Assembly (NCBI RefSeq): GCF_003711205.1
Contig: NZ_CP031013.1
Coordinates: 2,584,501 to 2,648,500, forward strand
Length of the DNA: 64,000 bases
DNA from: Polaromonas sp. SP1
GTDB taxonomy: Bacteria; Pseudomonadota; Gammaproteobacteria; Burkholderiales; Burkholderiaceae_C
Reading direction: 5' to 3'
Of this stretch, positions 38,817-47,211 are shown one piece after another. The notes under the pieces were generated by a model. That model had not been told where the DNA came from, ran no database searches, and saw only the letters and a list, made by a program, of their open reading frames with translations. Made by a program: the position numbers and the translations under genes. Position 1 is the stretch's first letter; each line of letters opens with the position of its first letter.

Positions 38817-39521
38817 TCAGACCGTCCTGAGGACCATCATTTCCTTGATCTTGCCAATTGCCTTGGTCGGGTTCAGACCCTTGGGGCAAACGTCGACGCA
38901 ATTCATGATGGTGTGGCAGCGGAACAGGCGGTACGGGTCTTCCAGGTTGTCCAGGCGCTCGGCCGTGGCTTCGTCGCGGCTGTCGGCGATGAAGCGGTAG
39001 GCCTGCAGCAGGCCGGCCGGGCCGACGAACTTGTCCGGGTTCCACCAGAAGCTGGGGCAGGACGTGGAGCAGCTGGCGCACAAAATGCACTCGTAGAGGC
39101 CGTTGAGCTCATCGCGCTCCTCGGGGCTCTGCAGGCGCTCTTTTTCGGGCGGCACGTTGTCGTTGATCAGGTAAGGCTTGATCGAGTTGTACTGCTTGAA
39201 AAACTGCGTCATGTCGACGATCAGGTCGCGCACCACGGGCAGGCCGGGCAGCGGCTTGAGGATGATGACTTCGGGCAGCGTGCGCATATTGGTCAGGCAG
39301 GCCAGGCCGTTCTTGCCGTTGATGTTCATCGCGTCGGAGCCGCAGACGCCTTCGCGGCACGAGCGGCGAAAGCTGATGGTCGGGTCCTGCGCCTTGAGCT
39401 TCATCAGGGCGTCCAGCAGCATGCGCTCGTGGCCGTCAAGCTCCACCTCGATGGTCTGCATGTAAGGCTTGGCATCGGTGTCGGGGTCGTAGCGGTAGAT
39501 CTTGAAGGTGCGTTTGGTCAT
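38817..39521 (-). CDS. sdhB: Succinate dehydrogenase iron-sulfur subunit
   Basis: This 234-aa protein has the [2Fe-2S] cysteines in SCREGVCGSDAMNINGKNGLAC and the [4Fe-4S]/[3Fe-4S] cysteines in CILCASCSTSCP and CHTIMNCVDVCPKG. It carries electrons from SdhA to the quinone site in the membrane subunits. Confidence 0.97.
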   Translation of the reverse strand: MTKRTFKIYRYDPDTDAKPYMQTIEVELDGHERMLLDALMKLKAQDPTISFRRSCREGVCGSDAMNINGKNGLACLTNMRTLPEVIILKPLPGLPVVRDLIVDMTQFFKQYNSIKPYLINDNVPPEKERLQSPEERDELNGLYECILCASCSTSCPSFWWNPDKFVGPAGLLQAYRFIADSRDEATAERLDNLEDPYRLFRCHTIMNCVDVCPKGLNPTKAIGKIKEMMVLRTV

Positions 39522-39573
39522 GGGGTTCTCGCTTCTTGTGGGGTCGCAGGGCCGTCTGTCGTGTTCGTCTTTT

Positions 39574-41367
39574 TTAGAACGTGCGGGTCTTCAGCGGCAC
39601 GGACTCGACGGTCAGGGGTTTCATCTGCACGGGCTTGTAAGCCAGGCGGCTGCCTTCGCTGTACCACAGCGTGTGCTTGTGCCAGTCGGTGTCGTTGCGG
39701 CCGTTCGGGTGTTCGGGCGTGTCGCCGTAGTCGTCGACCGAGTGCGCGCCGCGGCTTTCCTTGCGGGCGGCGGCCGACACGATGGTGGCCTGCGCGGCTT
39801 CGATCAGGTTTTCGACTTCGAGCGCTTCGATGCGCGCGGTGTTGAAGATCTTCGACTTGTCTTTGAGGCCGATGCTGTTGACGCGATCACGCAGGGCGGC
39901 GATCTTGGCGACGCCTTCGTCCATGATGGCCTGCGTGCGGAACACGCCGGCGTGCTGCTGCATGGCGGCGCGCAGGTCGTTGGCCACGTCTTGCGCGTAT
40001 TCGCCGTCGGTCGCGTTGTCCAGGCGCGCGATACGGGCCAGGGTTTTGTCGGCGGCGTCAAGCGGCAGCGGCTTGTGGGTGGTGGTCTTGGCGAATTCGA
40101 CGATGTGGTTGCCGGCAGCCTTGCCGAATACCAGCAGGTCGAGCAGCGAGTTGGTGCCCAGGCGGTTGGCGCCGTGCACGCTCACGCAGGAGCACTCGCC
40201 CACCGCGTACAGGCCGTTGACGACCTGGCTGTGGTTGTTGGCGTCTTGCGTGACCACCTGGCCGTGGATGTTGGTCGGGATGCCGCCCATCTGGTAGTGG
40301 ATGGTGGGCACCACGGGAATCGGTTCCTTGGTGATGTCGACGTTGGCAAAGTTGTGGCCGATCTCGAACACCGAGGGCAGGCGCTTCATGATGGCGTCCA
40401 CGCCCAGGTGGGTCATGTCCAGCAGGATGTAGTCCTTGTTGGGGCCGCAGCCGCGGCCTTCCTTGATTTCCTGGTCCATGGAGCGCGAGACGAAGTCGCG
40501 CGGTGCGAGGTCTTTCAGCGTGGGCGCATAGCGCTCCATGAAACGCTCGCCGTTGCTGTTGCGCAAGATGGCGCCTTCGCCGCGGCAGCCTTCGGTCAGC
40601 AGCACGCCGGCGCCGGCCACGCCGGTCGGGTGGAACTGCCAGAACTCCATGTCTTCAAGCGGGATGCCGGCGCGCGCCGCCATGCCCAGGCCGTCGCCGG
40701 TGTTGATGAAGGCGTTGGTCGATGCGGCAAAAATGCGGCCCGCACCGCCGGTGGCCAGCAGCGTCGTCTTGGCTTCAAAAATGTGCACGTCGCCGGTTTC
40801 CATTTCGAGGGCGGTCACGCCCACGACATCACCGGCGGCGTCGCGGATCAAATCCAGCGCCATCCACTCGACGAAGAAGCTGGTTTTTTCCTTGACGTTT
40901 TGCTGGTACAGCGTGTGCAGCATGGCGTGGCCGGTGCGGTCGGCCGCGGCGCAGGCGCGCTGCACGGGTTTTTCGCCGTAGTTGGCGGTATGGCCGCCGA
41001 AGGGGCGCTGGTAAATCGTGCCGTCGGGGTTGCGGTCAAACGGCATGCCCATGTGCTCGAGGTCGTACACGACCTTGGGCGCTTCGCGGCACATGTATTC
41101 GATCGCGTCCTGGTCGCCGAGCCAGTCGGAGCCCTTGACGGTGTCGTAGAAGTGGTAGTGCCAGTTGTCTTCGCTCATGTTGCCGAGCGAGGCGCCGATG
41201 CCGCCCTGGGCCGCGACGGTGTGCGAGCGGGTGGGGAACACTTTGGAGAGTACGGCCACGTTGAGGCCGGCGCGCGCCAGCTGCAGCGATGCGCGCATGC
41301 CGGAGCCGCCGGCACCGACGATGACGACGTCAAATTTGCGCTTGGGGAGTTTGGATGTTGCTGTCAT
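39574..41367 (-). CDS. sdhA: Succinate dehydrogenase flavoprotein subunit
   Basis: This 597-aa protein has an FAD dinucleotide fold (VVIVGAGGSGMRASLQLARAG), the covalent-FAD His in SHTVAAQGGIGAS, and an active-site Arg region in HGANRLGTNSLLDLLVFG. It oxidises succinate to fumarate. It is encoded between sdhD and sdhB as usual. Confidence 0.98.
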   Translation of the reverse strand: MTATSKLPKRKFDVVIVGAGGSGMRASLQLARAGLNVAVLSKVFPTRSHTVAAQGGIGASLGNMSEDNWHYHFYDTVKGSDWLGDQDAIEYMCREAPKVVYDLEHMGMPFDRNPDGTIYQRPFGGHTANYGEKPVQRACAAADRTGHAMLHTLYQQNVKEKTSFFVEWMALDLIRDAAGDVVGVTALEMETGDVHIFEAKTTLLATGGAGRIFAASTNAFINTGDGLGMAARAGIPLEDMEFWQFHPTGVAGAGVLLTEGCRGEGAILRNSNGERFMERYAPTLKDLAPRDFVSRSMDQEIKEGRGCGPNKDYILLDMTHLGVDAIMKRLPSVFEIGHNFANVDITKEPIPVVPTIHYQMGGIPTNIHGQVVTQDANNHSQVVNGLYAVGECSCVSVHGANRLGTNSLLDLLVFGKAAGNHIVEFAKTTTHKPLPLDAADKTLARIARLDNATDGEYAQDVANDLRAAMQQHAGVFRTQAIMDEGVAKIAALRDRVNSIGLKDKSKIFNTARIEALEVENLIEAAQATIVSAAARKESRGAHSVDDYGDTPEHPNGRNDTDWHKHTLWYSEGSRLAYKPVQMKPLTVESVPLKTRTF

Positions 41368-41428
41368 GATTTTGTGTGGGGTGTCGGTCTTCTTGTCGGG
41401 TCTTCAGGTGTGGCGGTGGCTTAAAGGC

Positions 41429-41794
41429 TCAAAGCCGCCACAGGACCTGGATGCCCCATCCGGCGCAGGCCACCAGCCAGACAATGGTGAAAACATTCAG
41501 AACGAGCTTGATGGAGGCGGGCTTGATGTAGTCCATCCAGATGTCGCGCATGCCGACCCACACGTGGTAGAGCAGGGCGACGATGACCACAAACGTCAGC
41601 GTCTTCATCCACTGGGACGAGAAGATGCCAGCCCATTTGTCGTAACCGATGGGGCCCTTGCTGAAGATGACCTGGGCCAGCAACAGCACGGTGAAGAGCG
41701 CCATCAGGGCGGCGGTGATGCGCTGCGCGAGCCAGTCGCGCAAACCGTAGTGGGCACCGACAACGATGCGCTTGGAGCCGTAGTTAACTGCCAT
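41429..41794 (-). CDS. sdhD: Succinate dehydrogenase membrane anchor subunit
   Basis: This 121-aa protein has three membrane segments and the haem-ligand region ALLYHVWVGMRDIWMDYIKP. It is 21 bp downstream of sdhC and 61 bp before sdhA. Confidence 0.93.
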   Translation of the reverse strand: MAVNYGSKRIVVGAHYGLRDWLAQRITAALMALFTVLLLAQVIFSKGPIGYDKWAGIFSSQWMKTLTFVVIVALLYHVWVGMRDIWMDYIKPASIKLVLNVFTIVWLVACAGWGIQVLWRL

Positions 41795-41815
41795 TTTTTT
41801 GTGCTTCCATTGTGA

Positions 41816-42262
41816 TCAGTAGAGGCCGAACAGCTTGGCGCCGAGGACGAGCGTGAGGACGATGCTCAGGGCCAGCGTGACGAGGGCGGAAGATTTGCCG
41901 AATTCCTTGCTGACGGCGGCATGGCTGACGTCCATCCACAGGTGGCGCAGGCCGGCGATGAAGTGGTGCAGGTAAGCCCAGATCAGGGCCAGCGCCGCCA
42001 GCTTCCAGAGGAAACCCGGGAGGCCGAGCATGCCGACATTGAAGGCGGCCTTGAATTTTTCGAAGGAGATTTCCGAGGAGATCGAGGTGTCGAACATCCA
42101 GATGATGAAGGGCATCAGCAAAAACATGATGAAGCCGCTGATCCGGTGAAGGATGGAAACCCAGCCAGCAGGTGGCAAACGGTAGGTGGGGAGGTCGGTG
42201 AGCGCGTTGATGTTGCGGTACTCGGGCCGCTGGGGACGCTGTTTGGATGCCAGCTCTGTCAT
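41816..42262 (-). CDS. sdhC: Succinate dehydrogenase cytochrome b556 subunit
   Basis: This 148-aa protein has three membrane segments, the quinone-site LHRISGFIMF, and the haem-ligand HHFIAGLRHLWMD. ATG 42262 is chosen; a frame starting 15 codons upstream has no support. The 120 bp before it separate the operon from gntR and probably hold its promoter. Confidence 0.94.
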   Translation of the reverse strand: MTELASKQRPQRPEYRNINALTDLPTYRLPPAGWVSILHRISGFIMFLLMPFIIWMFDTSISSEISFEKFKAAFNVGMLGLPGFLWKLAALALIWAYLHHFIAGLRHLWMDVSHAAVSKEFGKSSALVTLALSIVLTLVLGAKLFGLY

Positions 42263-42382
42263 TTTTAGCTTTCGTGGGATGTAACTCGGTGGTAACCAGG
42301 GATGCAATTACAGCTGAGACTCAAATTCTATTGCAATGCAGCAAATAAGCTTACAACCGCTTGCAGCTTCCGATGAATCCCG

Positions 42383-43180
42383 TCAACTAAGGTCGTTTTT
42401 GTAGTGGTGGGTATCGGTGCGGTACAGCCCGCGGCGCAATTCCATGGGCAGGTCGTTATAGGTATAGGCAGTGCGCTCCACGCTCAGCAAGGGCTCACCC
42501 ACCGGCACATCGAGCAGGCCGGCCGACGCAGTATCGGCCGCAATGGCACGGATTTTTTCTTCGGCGCGCACCATGTGCACGGCAAATTCGGTTTCAAACA
42601 GCGCATACATGGGGCCGCGGTAGTCGGCCAGGCGCTCGGCCGTCAGGCCCTTGAACGGGCCGCCGGGCAGCCACACGTCTTCCAGAATGGTGGGCGTGCC
42701 CTGAAAGGCCAGCACGCGGCGAAGCTGCAGCACTGCATCCCCGGTGCGCAGCGACAGCGCGCGGGCGATGTCGGCCGGCGCGCGCAGGCGCTTGCAGTCG
42801 ATGATCTGCCGCTCGGCCGGGCCTTCGCTGGTGGTGTCGCCGCTGTCGGGTATCAACCGCAGAAAACGGTATTGCACATGCTGCTCGGCATGCGTGGCCA
42901 CAAACGTGCCTTTGCCCTGGCGGCGCATCACCAGGTTCTCGGCGGCCAGCTCGTCGATCGCCTTGCGCACCGTGCCCTGGCTGACGCGAAAGCGCGCGGC
43001 CAGGTCCATCTCGCTGGGAATGGCCTCACCCGGTTTCCATTCGCCGGCCTGCAGGCTTTGCAGGATCAGCACCTTGATCTGCTGGTACAGCGGGCTGAAC
43101 GCCGGCGCAACGCCTGAACCCGCCAATGCATCGTGGGTGGGCGCGGCTGTGTCGGTCAGTGATGAAGGGGTGATGGCCAT
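42383..43180 (-). CDS. GntR-family regulator (HutC/UTRA type)
   Basis: This 265-aa protein has a winged helix (EAIPSEMDLAARFRVSQGTVRKAIDEL) and a C-terminal UTRA effector domain (about residues 105-250). It is divergent from mdh and upstream of sdhC, so it is well placed to control the TCA-cycle genes. A perfect 12-bp palindrome in its own upstream region could be its operator. The effector, possibly a dicarboxylate or citrate, is inference. Confidence 0.9.
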   Translation of the reverse strand: MAITPSSLTDTAAPTHDALAGSGVAPAFSPLYQQIKVLILQSLQAGEWKPGEAIPSEMDLAARFRVSQGTVRKAIDELAAENLVMRRQGKGTFVATHAEQHVQYRFLRLIPDSGDTTSEGPAERQIIDCKRLRAPADIARALSLRTGDAVLQLRRVLAFQGTPTILEDVWLPGGPFKGLTAERLADYRGPMYALFETEFAVHMVRAEEKIRAIAADTASAGLLDVPVGEPLLSVERTAYTYNDLPMELRRGLYRTDTHHYKNDLS

Positions 43181-43257
43181 GGGGCAGCAGGTTAAAACGG
43201 CGCCGCGGCACGCATGCGGCCTTCCGGAAAACCAGTCCGAATAAAGTCTGAATCATA

Positions 43258-43269
43258 TCTTATATAAGA
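43258..43269. promoter_or_regulatory. Palindromic operator candidate between gntR and mdh
   Basis: TCTTATATAAGA is a perfect palindrome 11 bp upstream of the mdh -35. A half-site-like ATAAGAC follows. It lies in the divergent gntR-mdh gap, where a GntR regulator could bind both promoters. Confidence 0.55.
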
Positions 43270-43280
43270 CATAAGACAAA

Positions 43281-43310
43281 TTGACGCCAGTCGCTTTTCA
43301 AGCGTAAAAT
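43281..43310 (+). promoter_or_regulatory. Sigma-70 promoter for mdh
   Basis: TTGACG and TAAAAT are spaced 18 bp apart, with a predicted leader of about 145 bases before the mdh ATG. No riboswitch-like fold was recognised in that leader. Confidence 0.6.
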
Positions 43311-43462
43311 CTTGGGCTGAGCCAGTGCATGGCCTGCTGTTTTGCGGTGATTTTGAGGGGCGAAAACCCGTCCTGGCCACCCTGAATATCCCAGGCTCAC
43401 GCCGGACATCTCACATCACACCCCTCATTCACCCGATTTTCAACTTCCTGGAGCCCTCCATC

Positions 43463-44449
43463 ATGAGCAAAAAACCCGTCCGCGTTGCAGTTACCGGTGC
43501 AGCAGGCCAAATCGGTTACGCACTGCTGTTTCGCATCGCCTCCGGCGAGATGCTCGGCAAGGACCAGCCTGTCATTTTGCAACTGCTCGAAGTGCCTGTT
43601 GAGGGCCCGCAAAAAGCGCTCAAGGGCGTGATGATGGAACTCGACGACTGCGCCTTCCCGCTGCTCGTCGGCATGGAAGCCCACAGCGACCCGATGACCG
43701 CCTTCAAGGACGCCGACTACGCGTTGCTGGTCGGTTCGCGCCCACGCGGCCCCGGCATGGAGCGTGCCGAACTGCTGGCCGTCAACGGCGCCATCTTCAC
43801 GGCGCAGGGCAAGGCGCTCAACGCCGTCGCCAGCCGCAACGTCAAGGTGCTGGTGGTCGGCAACCCCGCCAACACCAATGCCTACATCGCCATGAAGAGC
43901 GCGCCTGACCTGCCGCGCAAGAACTTCACCGCCATGCTGCGCCTGGACCACAACCGCGCTGCCAGCCAGATCGCCGCCAAGACCGGCAAGGCCGTGGCCG
44001 ACATCGAAAAACTCACCGTCTGGGGCAACCACTCGCCCACGATGTACGCCGACTACCGCTTTGCCACCATCAAGGGCGAAAGCGTCGCCAAGATGATCAA
44101 CGACCAGGAATGGAACGCCAACGTGTTCCTGCCCACCGTCGGCAAGCGCGGCGCCGCCATCATTGAAGCCCGCGGCCTGTCCTCGGCTGCCTCGGCCGCC
44201 AACGCCGCCATCGACCACATGCGCGACTGGGCCCTGGGCACCAACGGCAAGTGGGTCACCATGGGCATCCCGTCCGACGGCCAGTATGGCATCCCGAAGG
44301 ACGTCATGTTCGGCTTCCCCGTGACCTGCGAAAACGGCGAATACAAACTGGTCGAAGGCCTGGAGATCGACGCTTTCAGCCAGGAACGCATCAACAAGAC
44401 CCTGGACGAGCTCAAGGGTGAGCAGGACGGCGTCAAGCACCTGCTGTAA
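43463..44449 (+). CDS. mdh: Malate dehydrogenase
   Basis: This 328-aa NAD-dependent enzyme has the nucleotide-binding [14 protein letters not shown], the substrate Arg region [15 protein letters not shown], and the catalytic His in [15 protein letters not shown] lies ten bases before the ATG. It converts malate to oxaloacetate, the substrate of the neighbouring gltA product. A 177-bp MITE-like inverted-repeat element follows its stop after 7 bp. Confidence 0.97.
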   Translation: MSKKPVRVAVTGAAGQIGYALLFRIASGEMLGKDQPVILQLLEVPVEGPQKALKGVMMELDDCAFPLLVGMEAHSDPMTAFKDADYALLVGSRPRGPGMERAELLAVNGAIFTAQGKALNAVASRNVKVLVVGNPANTNAYIAMKSAPDLPRKNFTAMLRLDHNRAASQIAAKTGKAVADIEKLTVWGNHSPTMYADYRFATIKGESVAKMINDQEWNANVFLPTVGKRGAAIIEARGLSSAASAANAAIDHMRDWALGTNGKWVTMGIPSDGQYGIPKDVMFGFPVTCENGEYKLVEGLEIDAFSQERINKTLDELKGEQDGVKHLL

Positions 44450-44456
44450 TCCTGTA

Positions 44457-44633
44457 CTAGTACTGCAACCCGAAAGTATCGAAACATGAAAGCGCGTCTT
44501 CGCACCCATGGCGGCGTTGCAATCCTTGCGAAGGCGTTCGGCCTTCGCTGCGGCTCGCGCCTTGCCCTGGGCGCGAATCCATCACTTTCATTTTGTTTCG
44601 CTACTTCCAGCTTGCAGTACTAGAGGCCCCAAA
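44457..44633. mobile_element. MITE-like element with ~38-bp terminal inverted repeats
   Basis: CTAGTACTGCAA at 44457-44468 is repeated exactly, inverted, at 44622-44633. Beyond it the arms continue as imperfect inverted repeats (AAGTATCGAAACATGAAAG against AAGTAGCGAAACAAAATGAA). The centre contains a second hairpin, GCGAAGGC/GCCTTCGC. It carries no gene. It lies between mdh and tam and could end or attenuate transcription. No transposase is nearby. Confidence 0.7.
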
Positions 44634-44661
44634 ACACCTTGCCCGCACACCACCGCCCCTC

Positions 44662-45447
44662 ATGAGCGACTGGAACCCCGCCCTCTACAGCCGCTATGAG
44701 GACGAGCGCACGCGCCCGGCCCAGGAGCTGCTGGCGCGGGTTCCGCTGGTGAAGGCGGCCAGGGTGTTTGACCTCGGTTGCGGCCCCGGCAATTCCACTG
44801 AATTGCTGGCCCGCCGCTTCCCCGATGCGGCAGTCACCGGCACCGACAACTCCGAAGCCATGCTGGCCAGTGCGCGCAAGCGCCTGCCGGCGGCGGCGTT
44901 CGAGCTCAGCGATATCGCCAGCTGGCAACCCGGCACGGGCGATGCCGCCCCCGAGCTGATTTATGCCAATGCTGCCCTGCAATGGGTGCCCGACCACGCG
45001 GTCCTGATCCCGCGGCTCTTCGCCGCGCTGGCGCCCGGCGGCGTGCTGGCCGTGCAGATGCCGGACAACCGCGACGAGCCCACGCACCGCCTGATGCGCG
45101 AGCTGGCTTCCGAGGCGCCCTGGAAAGACGCCATCGGCGATTACTCCAAACTGCGCACCGAGCTTTTTTCCATAGACCGTTACTACGACCTGCTGGCCGA
45201 CAAGGCCGCGCATGTCGACGTCTGGCGCACCGCTTACCAGCACCCGATGGATTCGGCCGCGGCGATTGTCGAGTGGGTGCGGGCCACAGGCCTCAAGCCT
45301 TTTGTCGACCGGCTTCCGCCCGAATTGCAGGCGAGTTACCTCGCCGAGTACGAGCGGCGTGTCGCCAAGGCCTACCCGGTGCGCACCGACGGCAAATTGC
45401 TGCTGGCCTTCCCGCGCATGTTCATCGTGGCGCAGCGCAAGCCATGA
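44662..45447 (+). CDS. tam: Trans-aconitate 2-methyltransferase
   Basis: This 261-aa SAM-dependent methyltransferase follows E. coli Tam closely: MSDWNPALY, VFDLGCGPGNSTELLARRFP (SAM motif), YANAALQWVPDHAVL, LAVQMPDN and LLAFPRMFIVA. It methylates trans-aconitate, an inhibitor formed spontaneously from cis-aconitate, and so protects aconitase. Location in a TCA locus that also encodes two aconitases fits. The stop overlaps the next start (ATGA). Confidence 0.92.
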   Translation: MSDWNPALYSRYEDERTRPAQELLARVPLVKAARVFDLGCGPGNSTELLARRFPDAAVTGTDNSEAMLASARKRLPAAAFELSDIASWQPGTGDAAPELIYANAALQWVPDHAVLIPRLFAALAPGGVLAVQMPDNRDEPTHRLMRELASEAPWKDAIGDYSKLRTELFSIDRYYDLLADKAAHVDVWRTAYQHPMDSAAAIVEWVRATGLKPFVDRLPPELQASYLAEYERRVAKAYPVRTDGKLLLAFPRMFIVAQRKP

Positions 45448-46445
45448 GTACCACCGCCGTTCATCCCGCGCAAGTGCTGCTCGGCGCCCAGGCCGGCGCC
45501 ATGCTGCTGCCCGTCTGCGACCACTACAGCGGCGTCGAAGCGCGCATGCGCAAAAGCCTGCAGCTGCAGGCCGAGATGATCGAAGAATTCGGCGCCTGCG
45601 TGTTTGACGTCACGCTGGACTGCGAAGACGGTGCACCCGTGGGCGGCGAGGCCGAGCATGCCGCCATGGTGGTGGCGCTGGCGGCTTTGGCCAGCGACAA
45701 GGCCCGCGTCGCGGTGCGCGTGCACGCCGTTGATCACCCCGCGTTCGATGCCGACATGGCGGTGATCGCCGGCAAGCTGGCGCGCCACCTGTCGCACATC
45801 ATGATTCCCAAGGTCGAGTCGGTGGCCGACGTCGTGCGTGCCGAGAAGGCGCTGCTTGCCGCTTCGGCCGGCGATTTGCCGCTGCATGTGCTGATCGAGT
45901 CTCCGCTGGCGGTGCGCAACGCCTTTGAGATCGCCGCGCACCCGCGCGTGCAGTCGCTCAGCTTTGGCCTGATGGATTTTGTCTCGGCCCATGCCGGCGC
46001 CATTCCGGCCGACGGCATGAGCAGCCGCGGCCAGTTCACCCACCCGCTGGTGGTGCGCGCCAAGCTTGAAATCGCCTCGGCCTGCCACGCGTACGGCAAG
46101 GTGCCTGCGCACTGTGTTGTCACAGAATTCAATGACACTGCGGCCATGACCACTGCCGCCCGCCATGCCGCCCGCGAACTGGGCTACACCCGCATGTGGA
46201 GCATCCACCCCAACCAGATCCGGCCCATCCTGGAGGCCTTTGCCCCCAGCGGTGAAGAGATCGAGGATGCTACAAAAATCATAGCGGCAGCCCAAGGTGC
46301 AGATTGGGCTCCCATCAGTTTTGATGGGAAACTCCACGACCGCGCGAGCTACCGTTACTTCTGGCAGGTGCTGGAGCGTGCACACCGCACCGGCCGCCCG
46401 CTGCCGCCCGAGGCGCAAACTTATTTCCAGACCGCGCTCCACTGA
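45444..46445 (+). CDS. HpcH/HpaI aldolase / citrate-lyase-beta-like protein
   Basis: This 333-aa TIM-barrel protein is of the CitE-like family: DVTLDCEDGAPVGGEAEHA (metal-binding Asp/Glu), VRVHAVDHPAFDADM, IMIPKVESVADV, LHVLIESPLAVRNAFEIA and MWSIHPNQIRPI. Relatives cleave or hydrolyse acyl-CoA esters such as malyl-, citramalyl- or citryl-CoA. The position between tam and acnB suggests a substrate near the TCA cycle. Residues 276-297 lie on a full copy of the palindromic repeat (ATKIIAAAQGADWA). Confidence 0.85.
   Translation: MSTTAVHPAQVLLGAQAGAMLLPVCDHYSGVEARMRKSLQLQAEMIEEFGACVFDVTLDCEDGAPVGGEAEHAAMVVALAALASDKARVAVRVHAVDHPAFDADMAVIAGKLARHLSHIMIPKVESVADVVRAEKALLAASAGDLPLHVLIESPLAVRNAFEIAAHPRVQSLSFGLMDFVSAHAGAIPADGMSSRGQFTHPLVVRAKLEIASACHAYGKVPAHCVVTEFNDTAAMTTAARHAARELGYTRMWSIHPNQIRPILEAFAPSGEEIEDATKIIAAAQGADWAPISFDGKLHDRASYRYFWQVLERAHRTGRPLPPEAQTYFQTALH
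46268..46330 (+). repeat. Full palindromic repeat copy inside the citE-like gene
   Basis: TGCTACAAAAATCATAGC (palindrome A) is followed by AGCCCAAGGTGCAGATTGGG (palindrome B) and a third inverted repeat, CCATCAGTTTTGATGG. The reading frame stays open across it, adding about 20 codons. It matches the intergenic copies at 34319 and 30966. Confidence 0.8.
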
Positions 46446-46484
46446 GCGCCAAAACTTTTTACCGCACCACTGCACGAAAGCCCC

Positions 46485-47162
46485 ATGAAAAACTCCTTCA
46501 CTTCTCTTGCTGCCGCCCTGGGCGCCGTCACATTGCTGGCCGCCACCAGCCTGGCCACGGCGCAAACCGCGCCAGCCAAGCCCGCCGCAAAGCCCGCGGC
46601 GGCTGCCGCAAAACCCGCTGCCGCCAAACCTGCCGTCAAAAAGCAGCCCACCATCAACCCGTCCAGCCGCACCAACCTCAAGAGCGCCGCCAAGAACGTC
46701 GCCGCCGGTATTGAAGCCGCCGAGGCCGCGCTGTCGCCCGCCGAGCTGGCCATTGCCGAGCGCGTGCACCTGGGCAACCTGCCGTGTGAGCTCGGCGCTT
46801 CCGTCAACCTGACCGCCGACACCAAGAACCCCGGTTACTTCGACGTGCAGGGCAAGAACTTCAAGTACCGCATGTTCCCCGTGGCCACCACCACCGGCGC
46901 GATTCGCCTGGAAGACCAAAAGGCCGGCGCCGTCTGGCTGCAACTGGCCAACAAATCCATGCTGATGAACCAGAAGCTGGGCATCCGCCTGGCCGACGAA
47001 TGCATGAGCGCCGACCAGATGAAAGTGGCCGAAGCCATCAAGCTGGCCCCGCCTGTCAGCGTGCTGGACGCGCCCAAGCCCGTGGCTGCCGCGTCCGCCC
47101 CGGTGGCCGCAGCGCCTGACGCCGCACCGGCTGGCGCGCAACCTGCTTCAGCAGCAAAGTAA
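46485..47162 (+). CDS. Hypothetical secreted Ala/Pro/Lys-rich protein
   Basis: This 225-aa protein has a signal peptide ([18 protein letters not shown]), a low-complexity [17 protein letters not shown] region, a folded middle with two Cys ([15 protein letters not shown]) and an Ala/Pro-rich end. No named domain is recognised. It lies between the citE-like gene and acnB on the same strand. A periplasmic location is expected. Confidence 0.7.
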   Translation: MKNSFTSLAAALGAVTLLAATSLATAQTAPAKPAAKPAAAAAKPAAAKPAVKKQPTINPSSRTNLKSAAKNVAAGIEAAEAALSPAELAIAERVHLGNLPCELGASVNLTADTKNPGYFDVQGKNFKYRMFPVATTTGAIRLEDQKAGAVWLQLANKSMLMNQKLGIRLADECMSADQMKVAEAIKLAPPVSVLDAPKPVAAASAPVAAAPDAAPAGAQPASAAK

Positions 47163-47211
47163 TACCCGCATATTTTTAGCCCCACGATTTTTGAATACAG
47201 GAGTAACCAGC

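Noticed and set aside
39502-41424. 640-codon open frame on the + strand opposite sdhA
   Set aside because: It is a shadow of sdhA with no domain content.
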